A stretch of DNA of 39,123 bases from Spirogloea muscicola (Eukaryota; Streptophyta; Zygnematophyceae; Spirogloeales; Spirogloeaceae), in assembly GCA_009602725.1 (NCBI GenBank), contig WELB01000003.1, positions 1,544,524-1,583,646 of the forward strand, given 5' to 3'. Positions 11,250 through 22,254 of the stretch are shown here, piece by piece (the first letter of the stretch is position 1; every line of letters begins with the position of its first letter). The notes under the pieces are model-generated. The model was not told the origin of the DNA, did not search any database, and saw nothing but the letters and a program-made list of their open reading frames with translations. The translations under genes and the position numbers were made by a program.

Positions 11250-12214
11250 GCCCGCACGCTCACCACTATATGGGCGGCACCATTAGCAGATAATCGACAC
11301 GGCTGGGCATAGTCAATGTAACCACATTGTCGTCCATGTGCTTCTGTGAGGGCGTGCCCGCTATCATATGGCGCAGCCAAGCTCCATCAATGGAATGAGC
11401 ATCTAGCATCCAACACCCTCACTCCCTGGGCTGTACACTAAAGCACCCGGCGCTGAGCTGGTTCTCTGTTGTCAATTATGAAGAACCAGATTCTTTCGAG
11501 TAGGGCAAACTTCGCAAAGGTCGCCAGCCTTGCCCCCTCCATCTACTGGCTGCCTTGCCCTGAGGGCCATTGATGATCAACATGCTGCAGCAGCTCCACA
11601 CAGCCATGGGCCAGAGTAGCTTGCACTTGGGGCCGCTACAGCTGTAGCTGCCAACTAGCTGCCCAGTATCATCATGACAGCCAAGCTTTCAAAAGAGTGC
11701 TGGCTTCTGAAGTTGGAAGCAGGCTGCTGACTCGCAAGCTCGGGGCATTTGACGATGTTGACGGCAAGGCATCACTGTCAAATTGCAGCAGTTGTGTAAT
11801 CGTGTGAATTCGAGTCTCAATGAGTAGCACGAGTTCTTGAATCTGTACAACAGGCGCCAATGACAACGCACCAGCAGGGGTTGCGGACCAATTTACACTA
11901 AGCAGGTACGTGCCAGCAAATCCTTGCACCATGCGTCAAATCAAATATATCTACAAGCTATTGTCTCTTTTAAACAATCAATCGATTTTGTGGTGTAAAA
12001 TTAGCACACCTAGTGAGAGGCAGGCCCTTGCTGTAGCACTTGTCAAACTACAGGGGAACGAGCTCTGGGCGGTGAAGAGTGGCAGCATATGAGTGCAGCT
12101 TCTCTGCGGCATCGTTGAAGCTGGAGCACAAAAAGTATGTCTTCTGGAAACCTNCGCGCGGCGCGGCGGCGCCGGCGCGGGGGCGCCTGGGCAGGGCACC
12201 CCGGGGCCCGGGTC
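11250..12214. other. divergent intergenic region, aprataxin / cyclin T
   Basis: About 0.97 kb between two head-to-head genes, presumably holding both promoters. I see no coding exon or clear core promoter element. A single N lies at about 12154, just upstream of the chosen cyclin T start. Confidence 0.5.
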
Positions 12215-15200
12215 ATGCAAGACAAATGGCACTGGCCCAGGAAGCAGGTCGAGGAGAACTCGCCGTCCCGCAAGTGCGGCATGCCCCTCAAGAAGGAGAC
12301 GTCCACGCGGCGTGTCTTCCATGCCTTCATCATGGACGTCGGCGTCGCCCTCAAGATGTACCGAGCCCATGCAGACCTGCCCACTGACTTCTCCACGAGC
12401 AGAATAACTCATTCGTTCCTCGACTGTCTGGGCGTAGCGTCTCATGACGGCTTCTGCATGGAACCGACAGCGCTTTCCACAGCCATCGTTGAAGCCTTCT
12501 CTTCCTTGCTGTCGTTGTTAAGACATGACATGGGGGATCTCTTTGCCGAACCGAAAGTGGTTATGGTCAGAGTACAGCATGTTGACGCCCGTGCATGGGC
12601 TGACGCGTCGCAGGAACCCATATGCCATTGCCACCGCCATCGTGTACTGGCAACGGTTCTACCTCTGCCAGTCCCTCACTAAAAGTGATCCTCACGTGAG
12701 TCAGTGGTACATGGGTCGCGACACATATGCAAGAGTTCTCGCTGGTGGCTCATCCTACATAAGCAGAACTTTGCGTTGTTGCTAGGCTGGCATGCTTTTC
12801 CTGGTCATGACAAGGTTTGCAGGGTGTAGGGCACATGATGCTGTGAGCCAAGCATACGAGATGTGATGTAAGGTCATGTCAGTAGACCGGCGCTCATGTT
12901 GCTTGAAGATGGTAGCAGGGGTCAAAAGATGCAGGACCATGCAGCATGTCAAGCTGCAGTTTGTGCGAGCAGAATCTGGGGAGGTAGCTTGTCAATCTGC
13001 AGTTTTGACAAGCGTACATCTCGGTGCTTTTTGGGTTCCGCAGTTGATAGCTGCTGCGTGCCTCCTCCTTGCGGGCAAAGTTGATGAGGACTTCCGCTAC
13101 CTCAAAGATGTTGTGGTCAAGGCTTACGTGCTCAAGATGAAGAAGGACCCCGCCGCTGTGCAAGCCATCAAGCGTGAGGTACTTGAAGCAGGCAGTACGA
13201 AGAGGTCACACAGATGCAGACAGGGGTTTACTATGGAGGATCTGCACCGAGCAACTAGGGAGAAATTTGCACTGAGTCAGCAGACTGGTGGCACCTGTTG
13301 GGCTGTTCATCGCGTGAATCTCTGTGATAAGTGTTTGACGTTCAATGATGTGTTGGGGTTCTGGCGTCATGTTTAGTGTTTTAGGCCCCTTCAACGTTCA
13401 CACTCCTGCCTGGCATGTTCGGTTTGCAGGATGTTTTCATCCGTGAAAAGGAGCTTGTTCTCCAAGCAGAGGCTCTGCTCCTGCAAACGCTCGACTTTGA
13501 CCTGAAAATCAATCATCCGTACATCCCGCTGGCTAACATGCTGAAGAAGCTTGGACTGGCCAATCCCAAGAAGCCCACTGCAAATCAAATGTGCCAAATT
13601 GCCTGGAACTTTGTCAATGACAGGTATACACCTATAAGCCCACATGGGAGGGTTTGCCTTGGCATGCCAAGCTGACTGTTGCAGCAAAGTGCTGCTACTT
13701 GCCTGGAGTAGTCTGAGCACTTAGGCCACGTTTACTCCAGAGAGCATTGTCCTCTGTGGCCTAGGACTATGAGTAGTCTTCATCATTTGTCAAAGTATAG
13801 TTGCTCTGTCTGAGCTGTGCCCTTGCACTCTGTGCGGATTTGGCACGAGAGCAGCATGCGCACCACGCTGTGCCTGCAGCCCTATTCGCCACAAGACATT
13901 GCCATGGCCTGTATCAATCTGGCCGCTGTCTCTCTCCACTACAAGCTGCCCGCCTCTCAAGATGGTCAGCCTTGGTGGAAGCAGTTCGGCACTTACTCAC
14001 TTTCTGCTGAAGCTCTCAAAGGTATATATCAACCCATGGCCAGAGTCAGTTGGAGTCAAGCAACTGTATGTACATGTCTTTACGATAAATTTAGCCTCTT
14101 CACAAGACAGCCGCTCAGGTGACGAGGCTAACAAACAGCGCTCTAGATTATTTGGATAAGTATCAGCTTACTAGTCTTGCTTGTTAGTTACCAGGGCATG
14201 TAAAGTGGTTCTATCCTCTCGTGCCTTGCTAAATCAGGGCACATTTGTCGTTATAGATTCTTATAACATATGTTGAGTGTGATTTTGGATGTACGTCAAA
14301 GTGTTTTCTCTCTTGTTGCAGCTCTGAGCAAAGCCAAATCTAATGGTCTGTTCCTTATATGTGTCGTGCAGACATTGAGGGTCAGATCATGTCCCTGTAT
14401 AAGAAGAAGGATGGAAGCAGCAATACGCCGTCGTCCTGCGTGGTAGTGTCAGCAGTGACATCGCGGCCGTCCATGGATACAGCGTCAGCTGACAAGAAGC
14501 GCCCATTGCTGACTGCAAAGTCGGGTCCTTTCGAACACGGAGAGTCCCAGCCGGCTCTTCCCATGAAGCAAAGGGTGGCCTCAGAATCAGCGAATCAGCA
14601 GCAAGAGGCAGATGCTTCTCATGGCCAGGCCCTCAAGGCTCCTGCGGTTGTCATGGAGGACGGGCCAAGGCGGTCAGCAGGGGCAAAGGAGCATGGCCTC
14701 TTGATGCTGTCAGTGGACCCCGTGGAAAGTGTTCAGGGCGAGGTAGAAGTGCAGGAGGGGCAGCAGGCTCTTGGTGCCCCCAAGACTAAGGGAGAGCTGA
14801 AGGAGGGCGACTCAGACATCAGTTCCCTGGAGGAGGGGGAAGTGAAGTCGGCGGAGCAGTTGCAGGAGGGTGTCTTGGTTGAGGAGGACAAGGTGCCCTG
14901 TGCCACTTTGCAGATTGAAGGTGTTGGTGTTGAGGTGTGCCCTGCAAGCAATTGCACGATCACGGTGCGGAGCGAAGATGGAGGTGCAGGTGGCATTTCA
15001 CCTGTGGCTCCTCAAGAGTTGTGTGTGCTTTCAGAAGTTCCACCAGATTTTGTCAGCGAGGGCCAGTCCGTAGCCGCCATTAGCCCCGGCCGGAAGAGGA
15101 GCCCAGCTGCTGCAGGCGGTGGAAATGATGTGGTGAAGCGGTGTTGCGTTGAGTTGGTCGGCAAGGTGGAGGTGACGGGTGAGGAGAGATTAGTCCAGGT

Positions 15201-15237
15201 CCGGGAGCAGATTGTGAGGGCCATTGCGCCTGTTTAG
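12215..15237 (+). CDS. CYCT: cyclin T-type cyclin
   Basis: Regulatory subunit of a P-TEFb-like kinase (CDK9/CDKC partner) that phosphorylates RNA polymerase II for elongation. Six exons with closed phase: 12215-12357, 12614-12695, 13044-13178, 13430-13623, 13855-14021, 14372-15237, about 528 aa. First cyclin fold: WHWPRKQVEENSPSRK, LKKETSTRRVFHAFIMDVG, then NPYAIATAIVYWQRFYL and CLLLAGKVDEDFRYLKDVV. Second fold: LLQTLDFDLKINHPYIPL, CQIAWNFVND, TTLCLQPYSPQDIAMACINL and KLPASQDGQPWWKQF. The C-terminal 290 residues are acidic and low in complexity without a recognised motif. An in-frame ATG also exists at 12137, but the frame between crosses an N and is Arg-rich, so I prefer 12215. The exact acceptor of exon 5 (13852 or 13855) changes one Ser. 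Confidence 0.92.
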
Positions 15238-15853
15238 TCAGAAGGATCTTTAAGAGCAGTGTGCACATATTCACACTTGGTCATTTAATAGGACCGTAGC
15301 TCTCTTCAGGTGCATTCTGCTTCCTCTGACATTTATCGTGTCGGACTTTAGTCATCAAATTGTGACTGCCAGGGGGACTTGACTGTGTCATTTTCCTTCC
15401 TGCCTTAGCCTCTCTTCAAAAACTTCTTAGACTTTGTGCTGAGTCGGGCAGGGCAAGCAGCTTTGGCCCTCAAGCTGCATGCTCCAGAAGGCATTGGTAC
15501 ACAGAACTGTTGGAGAGAACTGATTTATTCAGCTTGGATAGACTTGTTGACTGTGCATTCTTTATGCGGCATGGCCATGCCTCACCCCTTTGTGGTTGCT
15601 AAATTAAGTATGTGTAATCGGAACAAGCATGCATTTATTACAAGCTTGTGCAGTGGTGAGCACCTGGATGTTGATCACGTGGGCAAGTATGCCGAGTGGG
15701 CTAGACAGGGAGCAGCATCCTTTTGAATGCAGGTGTGCAATGTACCTGCAGACTGACCGATGATGCCAAAATGGGATGCGAGCTTGAGCGTACGCCCTCA
15801 GCTCTCAGCAGCGGCCAAAGACTTCTGGCTGTAGGGGCCAGACCCTGCTGGTG
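15238..15853. terminator. convergent 3' region with opposed TGTAA poly(A)-type motifs
   Basis: Between the cyclin T stop (plus) and the stop of the 298-aa gene (minus). TGTAA on the plus strand is at 15613-15617, 376 nt past the cyclin T stop. TGTAA on the minus strand (TTACA, 15638-15642) is 212 nt past the other stop. The two lie only 20 nt apart. Role as poly(A) signals is inferred from green-algal practice. Confidence 0.5.
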
Positions 15854-17505
15854 CTATCCAAGCCAACTGGTTGTGGTCCGGCCGCCTGATGCACCTACGG
15901 CCTTCCTGATGCTGATCTTTTCATTGGCATACTGGCCCTGGAGACGCTCAAACGATGTGACATCGAGCTTCCCAGCAAGGCCCCGACCACCGTGCTTGCG
16001 AGCAAGCTGCTGCTCCTTGCTGGCAAGGTACAACTTCAGGATCGCAGCCCGTTGAGTTGCTGTGAAGCGTGCGGCGTGGTCATGGGCGTGCTTCACCAGC
16101 ATGTCTATTGCCGTCTGGGCCCTGCAGGAGGGCGGCCCATCATGTTGGCCAAGTGAGACAGATTTCAGGGCAGCCAAAGGACTGCAGTCAAGGACTGTGA
16201 GATTGGGCTCAAGGACTATAGAAACATGGGCTGTACCATTGTTTGGTCTGGCTGATCAGATGTATACATTCTTTGGTCTGGCTAATCAGATCCATGCATT
16301 GGGGCTGAGGTTGACTTGGAGATTCGCTGAATAATACGCATTTGGTGATGAAAGTTCGGGGCTCACCATAGGAGCTTGTAGCGCGCGGCCGCCGTGCTGA
16401 CACAGTGCAGAAGAGCCTCCCGCCGCTCCGAGGTTAAGCGCCGCGCAGCTGCCTCCTGCTGCCGGGCGGCTGCCTCCTCCTCTCTCCGCCGCCGCGCCCG
16501 GTCCTCCTTGCGTGATGGCTTGGCAACGAGCTCCTTAAGGCCAAATGGATCGCTCTCCATTAATCGCAGTCCGAAGGGATCATCGGCCTCTGCCTGTGAC
16601 GCCGAGATCGTCGTCCCTTCACTCGACGGGCCTGGAGGCTGCAGCTCGTCTGTTGCCGCGCTTGACAAGTCAACTCCTGGCCTTATCTCCTGTTCGCCAG
16701 CGGCTGTCGGCAGCTCTGATGCGCCTGCGGCACTTGAAGCGCGCTCCTCAGCGTCCTCCTCGGCAGTCACCTCTGGCAGCCCCTCAATCTCCTGCCGCAC
16801 CTTCCCCGTCACCTTGGAGAACTGCACACCATAATCCAGAGGGTTAAGGCAAGTTTGAGGTCTTGCAATTGCACACTCGCTTAGCACACGTACTGCCAGG
16901 TATCTCTTGGCAAGGCAGGCCAGCGGCTCGCACAAAGCCCGGGGTGATGACCAGCCGCCAACAAAGCCCACTAGCCATTCCTCGCCTGCCATGGCATATA
17001 CTGACCATGCTGACCATGCTGGCCACAATTATGCGAGCGGCTCCGCCGCACAGTTGAGTTCCTGGCTTTATTGGGAATGACAGACGGCTTCGAGATTGTC
17101 TCAGGCTGTCCAGGGTCGAGAAACGAGGGCTCGAAGCCTAGACTCTACTATCAGCACGTCGTCAAGTTGACTGCTCGAGTCTGCAGGACATAAGAGGTGC
17201 GGACCTCAAAGGGGTCGTCGGTGAAGAGTTGGTTTGCGAGGTCAGCCCACAGGAGCCACACGCGGAGCTGGCGCTGCTGCTCCTCCGGGAAGGGCTGCGG
17301 AAAGGAAAGCGAGTGCCGCCAGGTTGCTGCCAATGGCTGGGCATAACAGTTGTAGAATCTATCGATTGAATGCAACGATCATGAATTCCCGTTTGGGGGA
17401 GGCAGGATTCGAACCCCCGACCTCCAGGCGCTCGCCGGCGGCGGCGAAGAGCGCGCGGTACTCGGCGCGCCCGGCGGGCGCGGTGGCGGCCGGCGGATCG
17501 GCCAT
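15854..17505 (-). CDS. unrecognised protein, about 298 aa, charged middle and helical C-terminus
   Basis: I do not recognise a family. Four exons fit with closed phase: 17505-17422 (begins MADPPAAT), 17294-17205, 16821-16367 and 16121-15854. Visible parts: an N-terminal helical stretch (RAEYRALFAAAGERLE, then QQRQLRVWLLWADLANQLF); an acidic Ser/Glu/Pro-rich middle; a doubled DPFGL motif (DDPFGLRLMES then DPFGLKELV); an Arg/Glu/Ala helix likely to be coiled coil; then AAARYKLLWAQTAIDMLV, FTATQRAAILKLYLASKEQQ and a C-terminus SGGRTTTSWLG. The last part has the look of a conserved helical domain. The first exon is next to an assembly gap, so the start could lie further upstream. The donor of exon 1 sits on a tRNA-like sequence. 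The exon B donor (GAG|GTCCGC) is a choice by phase. Confidence 0.6.
16242..16301. repeat. two tandem 30-bp copies in intron
   Basis: TTTGGTCTGGCTGATCAGAT at 16242 recurs 30 nt later as TTTGGTCTGGCTAATCAGAT at 16272, with similar tails. Located in the last intron of the minus-strand 298-aa gene. Confidence 0.85.
17395..17421 (-). other. tRNA 3'-half-like sequence with perfect B box at an intron start
   Basis: In transcript sense, directly after the codons for GERLE, the sequence reads GTCGGGGGTTCGAATCCTGC and then CTCCCCC. GGTTCGAATCC matches the pol III B-box/T-loop consensus exactly. A 5' acceptor half (GGGGGAG) is not found upstream, so this is not a full tRNA gene. If translated it gives VGGSNPAS, a well-known artefact of reading through tRNA ends, which supports treating it as non-coding. 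Confidence 0.55.
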
Positions 17506-17545
17506 GGCCGCGGCGAGGACGGCGAAGAAGGCGGGCGCGGCGGCG

Positions 17546-18283
17546 NNNNNNNNNNNNNNNNNNNNNNNNNNNNNNNNNNNNNNNNNNNNNNNNNNNNNNN
17601 NNNNNNNNNNNNNNNNNNNNNNNNNNNNNNNNNNNNNNNNNNNNNNNNNNNNNNNNNNNNNNNNNNNNNNNNNNNNNNNNNNNNNNNNNNNNNNNNNNNN
17701 NNNNNNNNNNNNNNNNNNNNNNNNNNNNNNNNNNNNNNNNNNNNNNNNNNNNNNNNNNNNNNNNNNNNNNNNNNNNNNNNNNNNNNNNNNNNNNNNNNNN
17801 NNNNNNNNNNNNNNNNNNNNNNNNNNNNNNNNNNNNNNNNNNNNNNNNNNNNNNNNNNNNNNNNNNNNNNNNNNNNNNNNNNNNNNNNNNNNNNNNNNNN
17901 NNNNNNNNNNNNNNNNNNNNNNNNNNNNNNNNNNNNNNNNNNNNNNNNNNNNNNNNNNNNNNNNNNNNNNNNNNNNNNNNNNNNNNNNNNNNNNNNNNNN
18001 NNNNNNNNNNNNNNNNNNNNNNNNNNNNNNNNNNNNNNNNNNNNNNNNNNNNNNNNNNNNNNNNNNNNNNNNNNNNNNNNNNNNNNNNNNNNNNNNNNNN
18101 NNNNNNNNNNNNNNNNNNNNNNNNNNNNNNNNNNNNNNNNNNNNNNNNNNNNNNNNNNNNNNNNNNNNNNNNNNNNNNNNNNNNNNNNNNNNNNNNNNNN
18201 NNNNNNNNNNNNNNNNNNNNNNNNNNNNNNNNNNNNNNNNNNNNNNNNNNNNNNNNNNNNNNNNNNNNNNNNNNNNNNNNNNN
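17546..18283. other. assembly gap (738 N)
   Basis: A run of undetermined bases flanked on both sides by extremely GC-rich sequence (GCGGCG left, CCATGGCGGCCGCC right). It separates the head-to-head 298-aa gene and MOT1, so their shared upstream region is missing. Long open frames through it are artefacts. Confidence 0.99.
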
Positions 18284-18285
18284 CC

Positions 18286-20705
18286 ATGGCGGCCGCCGGC
18301 GGGCCGGCCGGCTGGTGGGCCGACGCGGCCCAGGGCGTCCGCGTGCCGCCGGGCCGCCTCTGGCAGGAGGTGGGCGCCCGATCCCAAGGGGCCCCCTCGC
18401 ACAGCCCACAGCAGAGTGGCCATAGATGTGGAGCTTTCCAGTTTGCCGTACGTGGTGTCTCGTGTCAGGCCGCTTGTGGATCACCTTGAGCGCTTGCTGC
18501 GCTTGCCCTTGAGCCTCGGCTGTGACTTGCACAGCCCACAGCAGAGTGTCGATAATTTTGGAGCTTTCCACTTGCCTATGCTGTGTCTCGTGTTAAGGCG
18601 TTTGTGCGTCGCCTTGAGCACGCTGCGCTCGCCGTCGAGCCTTAAGTGTGACTTTGCCGTAACGAAGATCGCCACTTGGCAATGTGGGCAGGTGAGCGGC
18701 AGCCTCGGGGACCTCGGCACGTTTCTGCCGCTCCTCCTCGGCCTCACCGTCGTCAGCGGCCTCGACTTGGGCACCACGCTCGTCGCCACCGGCGCCTACA
18801 ACATCGCGACTGGTCGCACCAGCTTTGCCCCTTGCTGCCTCCACCCCCGGCCCTCCTGCCTCCTGCCCTCTCTCTCTCTCTCTCTCCTCCCCCCCCCTTT
18901 ATCTCCCTCTTTGCGCTTCCTTCCGAACCCCATCATTTCGCCTCGCCCCCACCCTACTTGCGACCTGCAAGCCCTGCTGGCCTCCACTGTAGTATTTGTC
19001 TCTTGTAGAGAACCGTTGCATAGTGCAGGCCAGGCCCACAACTTGCCAGGGCAGCCCCAGCCAGGCTCATGACATGTTCTGTTGTTGCCCTGCCCCTGCT
19101 TGCAGGATTCTTGTTTGGCCTGCCAATGCCTGTCCAGCCAATGAAGTCCATTGCTGCAGTGGCGCTATCAGAAGGAGAACCCCTGACTGTGCCGCAGATC
19201 ATGGCCGCCGGCATGAGCACCGCAGCCGTCATGCTCGTGCTATCGCTCGCTGGTATGATAAAGATCAGGTCACGCCAACGTGCTCTAGCTGCATCACAGC
19301 CCACCTTGGCTCTGATCAGGCTTACGGCATAGTCTAAGGCCGCTGACTTGCGCCGTCCAGGCCTGATCGACCGCGCGCACCGGGTGCTGCCGCACGGCGT
19401 CCTGCGCGGCATCCAGCTGGGCCTCGGCGTCCAGCTGGCGGTCAAGGGCATCACGCTGGCGCTGCACGACGGCCCAACCGGCCGCCTGCGGCCCTGGCTG
19501 GGCGTAGACAGCTTGGCCGTCGCGGCGGGAGCGGCCGCCCTGGTGGCCCTGGCCGGCCAGGTCAACGCAGGCTGCGACGAACCTGCGGTCGGCAGCAGCG
19601 GCCAGGGCCGGGCGCCTGTTCCCACCGCCATTGTCCTGCTGCTTGGCGGCCTGGCGCTGGCCTTCGCCACTGACCCGTCAGTCTGGCGGCGGCTGCGGCT
19701 AGGGCCGACGGCGCCGCACCTCATCGCCATCTCCTGGCAAGACCTGCGAGTGGGCTTCTTGCGCGGAGCCGTGCCACAGATCCCGCTCACGCTCCTCAAC
19801 TCGGTCTTTGCCGTCTGCGACCTGTCCAACAACCTCTTCCCGGAGCGGCGCAAGTGCCGCCCTGGTATCGTAGCGGCAAGGTGAGCGGGCGCTGCTTCAT
19901 GCAGCGACGCCTTCTGGCAACTGCGGGCTCCCAGCACAGGCGTTGTAGCTGACATTGCTCCTGCGCTGTGCGTGCAGCGTGGGCGTGCTGAATCTGTGCG
20001 GCTGCTGGGCGGGCGCCATGCCCGTGTGCCACGGTGCCGGCGGCCTGGCCGCGCAGTACCGCTTCGGCGCGCGCTCGGGTGCGTCCGTCCTCTTCCTCGG
20101 TGCTGGCAAGGCGCTCCTCGGCCTGACCTTTGGCGGCTCGCTCGTCCACCTCCTTGAGGCGAGTCTTTGTCGGTGGCCGACGAGCCCCGCCCCCTATCCC
20201 TTCCCTTCTGCGCCGTGGCACAGTTACGGTGCTCAGATTCACCGCTTGCCAGCATCGGTCTTACTATCTTCAGTATCACATCCTGATCTTGAAGTGAACA
20301 GAGAGCTAACCCCAGAAGTTGACCTTCGTTTAAGATGTTTTGTCAAAATCAGCTGAGAAGATTGGGCTGGTTGCTGATCTTCTTGCCCCACCTCTGCAAG
20401 ATGTGCAGCTCTTTCCCAAGTCGCTGCTTGGCGTGCTGCTGCTCTTCTCGGGCCTGGAGCTGGCGGTTGTGGCACTGGACTTGCCTTCGCGTGAGGACGG
20501 GATGCTTGCGGTACTCACCGCAGCCGCCAGCCTCCCCGGCAAGAGCACTGCCGGGGGCTTTGCTGCGGGCATGGCCATGGCGATGCTGCTTTGGCTTGGT
20601 CGGCAATGTCATGACCGCGAATGCGAGGTCAACAGCTACGAGCGACTACCGACCAGCGGCAGTGAGGGAGAAGCGGGCCATGCGCGTGCAAGCTCGCTCG
20701 CTTGA
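18286..20705 (+). CDS. MOT1: MOT1-family molybdate transporter (SULTR5 type)
   Basis: Membrane transporter for high-affinity molybdate uptake, feeding molybdenum cofactor enzymes. Six exons: 18286-18369, 18692-18812, 19106-19252, 19361-19880, 19978-20158, 20409-20705; all phases close, about 449 aa, close to the 456 of Arabidopsis MOT1. Family landmarks: GDLGTFLPLLLGLTVVSGLD and GTTLVATGAYNIATG, LFGLPMPVQPMKSIAAVA, IMAAGMSTAAVMLVLSLAG, PHGVLRGIQLGLGVQLA, RPWLGVDSL, then GCWAGAMPVCHGAGGLAAQY and GVLLLFSGLELAVVALDL. The ATG at 18286 lies two bases after the assembly gap, but LWQE|VSGSLGDLG joins naturally, so the N-terminus may be complete. Intron 5 begins GCGAGT, a GC-AG intron by homology. 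Intron 1 contains a tandem duplication and intron 2 a CT-rich tract (about 18850-18920). Confidence 0.93.
18399..18654. repeat. 130-bp tandem duplication inside MOT1 intron 1
   Basis: Unit 1 is 18399-18528 and unit 2 is 18529-18654. Both begin GCACAGCCCACAGCAGAGTG and both end near TGTGACTT. Shared inner blocks are GGAGCTTTCCA, TGTCTCGTGT and CCTTGAGC. Identity by eye is roughly three quarters. It fills most of the 322-nt intron. Confidence 0.9.
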
Positions 20706-20755
20706 GCTCGTAGATGCCATCATCTGTGCGCCGCCCACTAAGCCCTTTGTCCCAG

Positions 20756-21091
20756 CTGCCCATATGAGCATTTCCTGCAAGCTGCGCTGCAGCTTGTGGT
20801 CCTGATCTCTGGCTGCCTTACGCTCTATGGACTGCTTCAAGTCGCCTCCATGCTGCTGCCCGTGGTGCTCATGAGGTAGTCAACTAGACGGTCGTGCATG
20901 CGGGTTGCCGAGAAGCAACGTCAATTTGCTTAATGTGCAGTCTTCTACGGCTTCAGGTCACCGGTGGTGAGAAAGATGGGTATTGCACATGGAAGTATAT
21001 CCAGTACACATTGCTGGACCTGCACGAGGCACGGGCTGAGACGGCAGGGGCAGCCATTGCTCAAGACTCACCAGAGGCCTTGCCGTCATAG
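20756..21091 (+). CDS. possible last two exons of an unidentified membrane protein
   Basis: Exon-like segments 20756-20875 and 20941-21091 join in phase (AG|GTAG donor, TGCAG acceptor). They encode a hydrophobic helix (LQLVVLISGCLTLYGLLQ then VASMLLPVVLM), a hydrophilic part with YCTWKYIQYTLLDLHEA, and a stop. No upstream ATG in frame is seen: a stop at 20739 means an acceptor near 20755 is needed. It could be an alternative 3' end spliced onto MOT1, but I see no MOT1 donor of the right phase, or a decayed gene. I do not recognise the family. Confidence 0.3.
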
Positions 21092-22254
21092 GGCAGCTCA
21101 CAGAGGATAAGAACCGCAGTATTGGGATCGGCGGCTGTGGGTGCAAGAAGGACTTAGAAAGCACCCTCGCGCTACCCCAGGGCCTCTTGACCTGATCTTG
21201 ACCGCAAGCGGCCGGCTGCAAGCTGCACGAGCAACTGAGCTTGCTTACTGCTCTTGCATGGTCCCCAACATTGGCGGAATCCCTGCAGCCTTTTGCTGCG
21301 TCAAGTCGAGTGCCACTTCTCATGTAAGGTGTGCCTGCTCATCACGGCTACGGCGGAGGACGATCTCGGCATCTCCATAATACTCTGCTAATCAGTCGAG
21401 TGCTGCAGGGAGGTCGATCGTTGCATGGTCGCTCTGGGGGGATGGTTGCATGTGTTCTCCTCTCAGCCTCACCTATTCATTGTGCATTACAACTAATCAT
21501 ATTGGAAGGGTCATCCACAGCCCCAGCCCTTTTAGCGTGACCTGCTAGTGTTTGTGGAGCCCCTTCATAGACCACAGTCCTTTTAATGCTGAAAATTAAA
21601 AACATCAGAATTGACATGCTACCCTGACCCAGATGGCTTGACACTCAGACACCTTATTTCATCGAACCAGAGTGATTAATGGAGTCCCCTTTCACTTGTA
21701 CTCATTCTGTTACCTCAGCCCCCTATTGAATTTCAATTGTCCGTCCTATAAACAGTGTACTGGTCCATTGGGCCTCCCTTTGTTTGCATGCGCACGGGCG
21801 CGCCTTCACTTGCTCATTCTTTGGGCTGGCCCCCTCTGGGAGAGCTCACTTCTCTGGGCTGGCCTGTCACAGCCATTGCCTTCCATTGGAAGAGCCGTTC
21901 CTTCCTTCCTTTTCAGCACCGTATCCTCAATGGGCGAGCCCTTCTTCTCACTCTCCTTGCTCTTCCTCCCACCTCAGCTCATCTGACTTGATCACAGCCC
22001 TTGCCCCCATTTCGTTTGTTCCAAATACAAGAAAATTACATTTGGAGTGCCACTTCTTCTGACTTCATGTTGCTGACACGGGGGTACGTACTGCTTAAGG
22101 GCGCCCTGTCTGCCTAGCCTGTAGCTCCACTAATGTGTTTTCGAAGGACACCCACTGTGTGCTCGTGGCTGCTTTCACAGCCGCTGTTTTAACATCAGCA
22201 GCCCGCAGTCTGTGTACTACTACGTGGAGCTTGGCCAGCTGCATCGCGGCCCCC
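21092..22254. other. intergenic, MOT1 region to PNPO fusion gene
   Basis: No gene seen. Contains hairpin-repeat copies at 21823-21873 followed by TGGAAGAGC (about 21889) and ATGGGCGAGC (about 21930). The right end is the upstream region of the next gene. Confidence 0.5.
21823..21873 (+). repeat. two copies of dispersed GGGCTG...CAGCC hairpin repeat
   Basis: At 21823 GGGCTGGCCCCCTCTGGGAG (half copy without the CAGCC arm). At 21855 GGGCTGGCCTGTCACAGCC, followed by ATTGCC and TGGAAGAGC. The second copy matches the one at 5984 closely (TCTGGGCTGGCC-TCACAGCCAT-GCC). Confidence 0.65.

Noticed and set aside
17380-17450. Complete tRNA gene on the minus strand
   Set aside because: Only the T-arm and the 3' acceptor strand can be matched; no 5' acceptor, D arm or anticodon arm is found upstream.
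17162-19072. Very long open frames on both strands across 17.2-19.1 kb
   Set aside because: Most of their length is the run of N, which contains no stops by construction; the real exons here belong to the 298-aa gene and MOT1.
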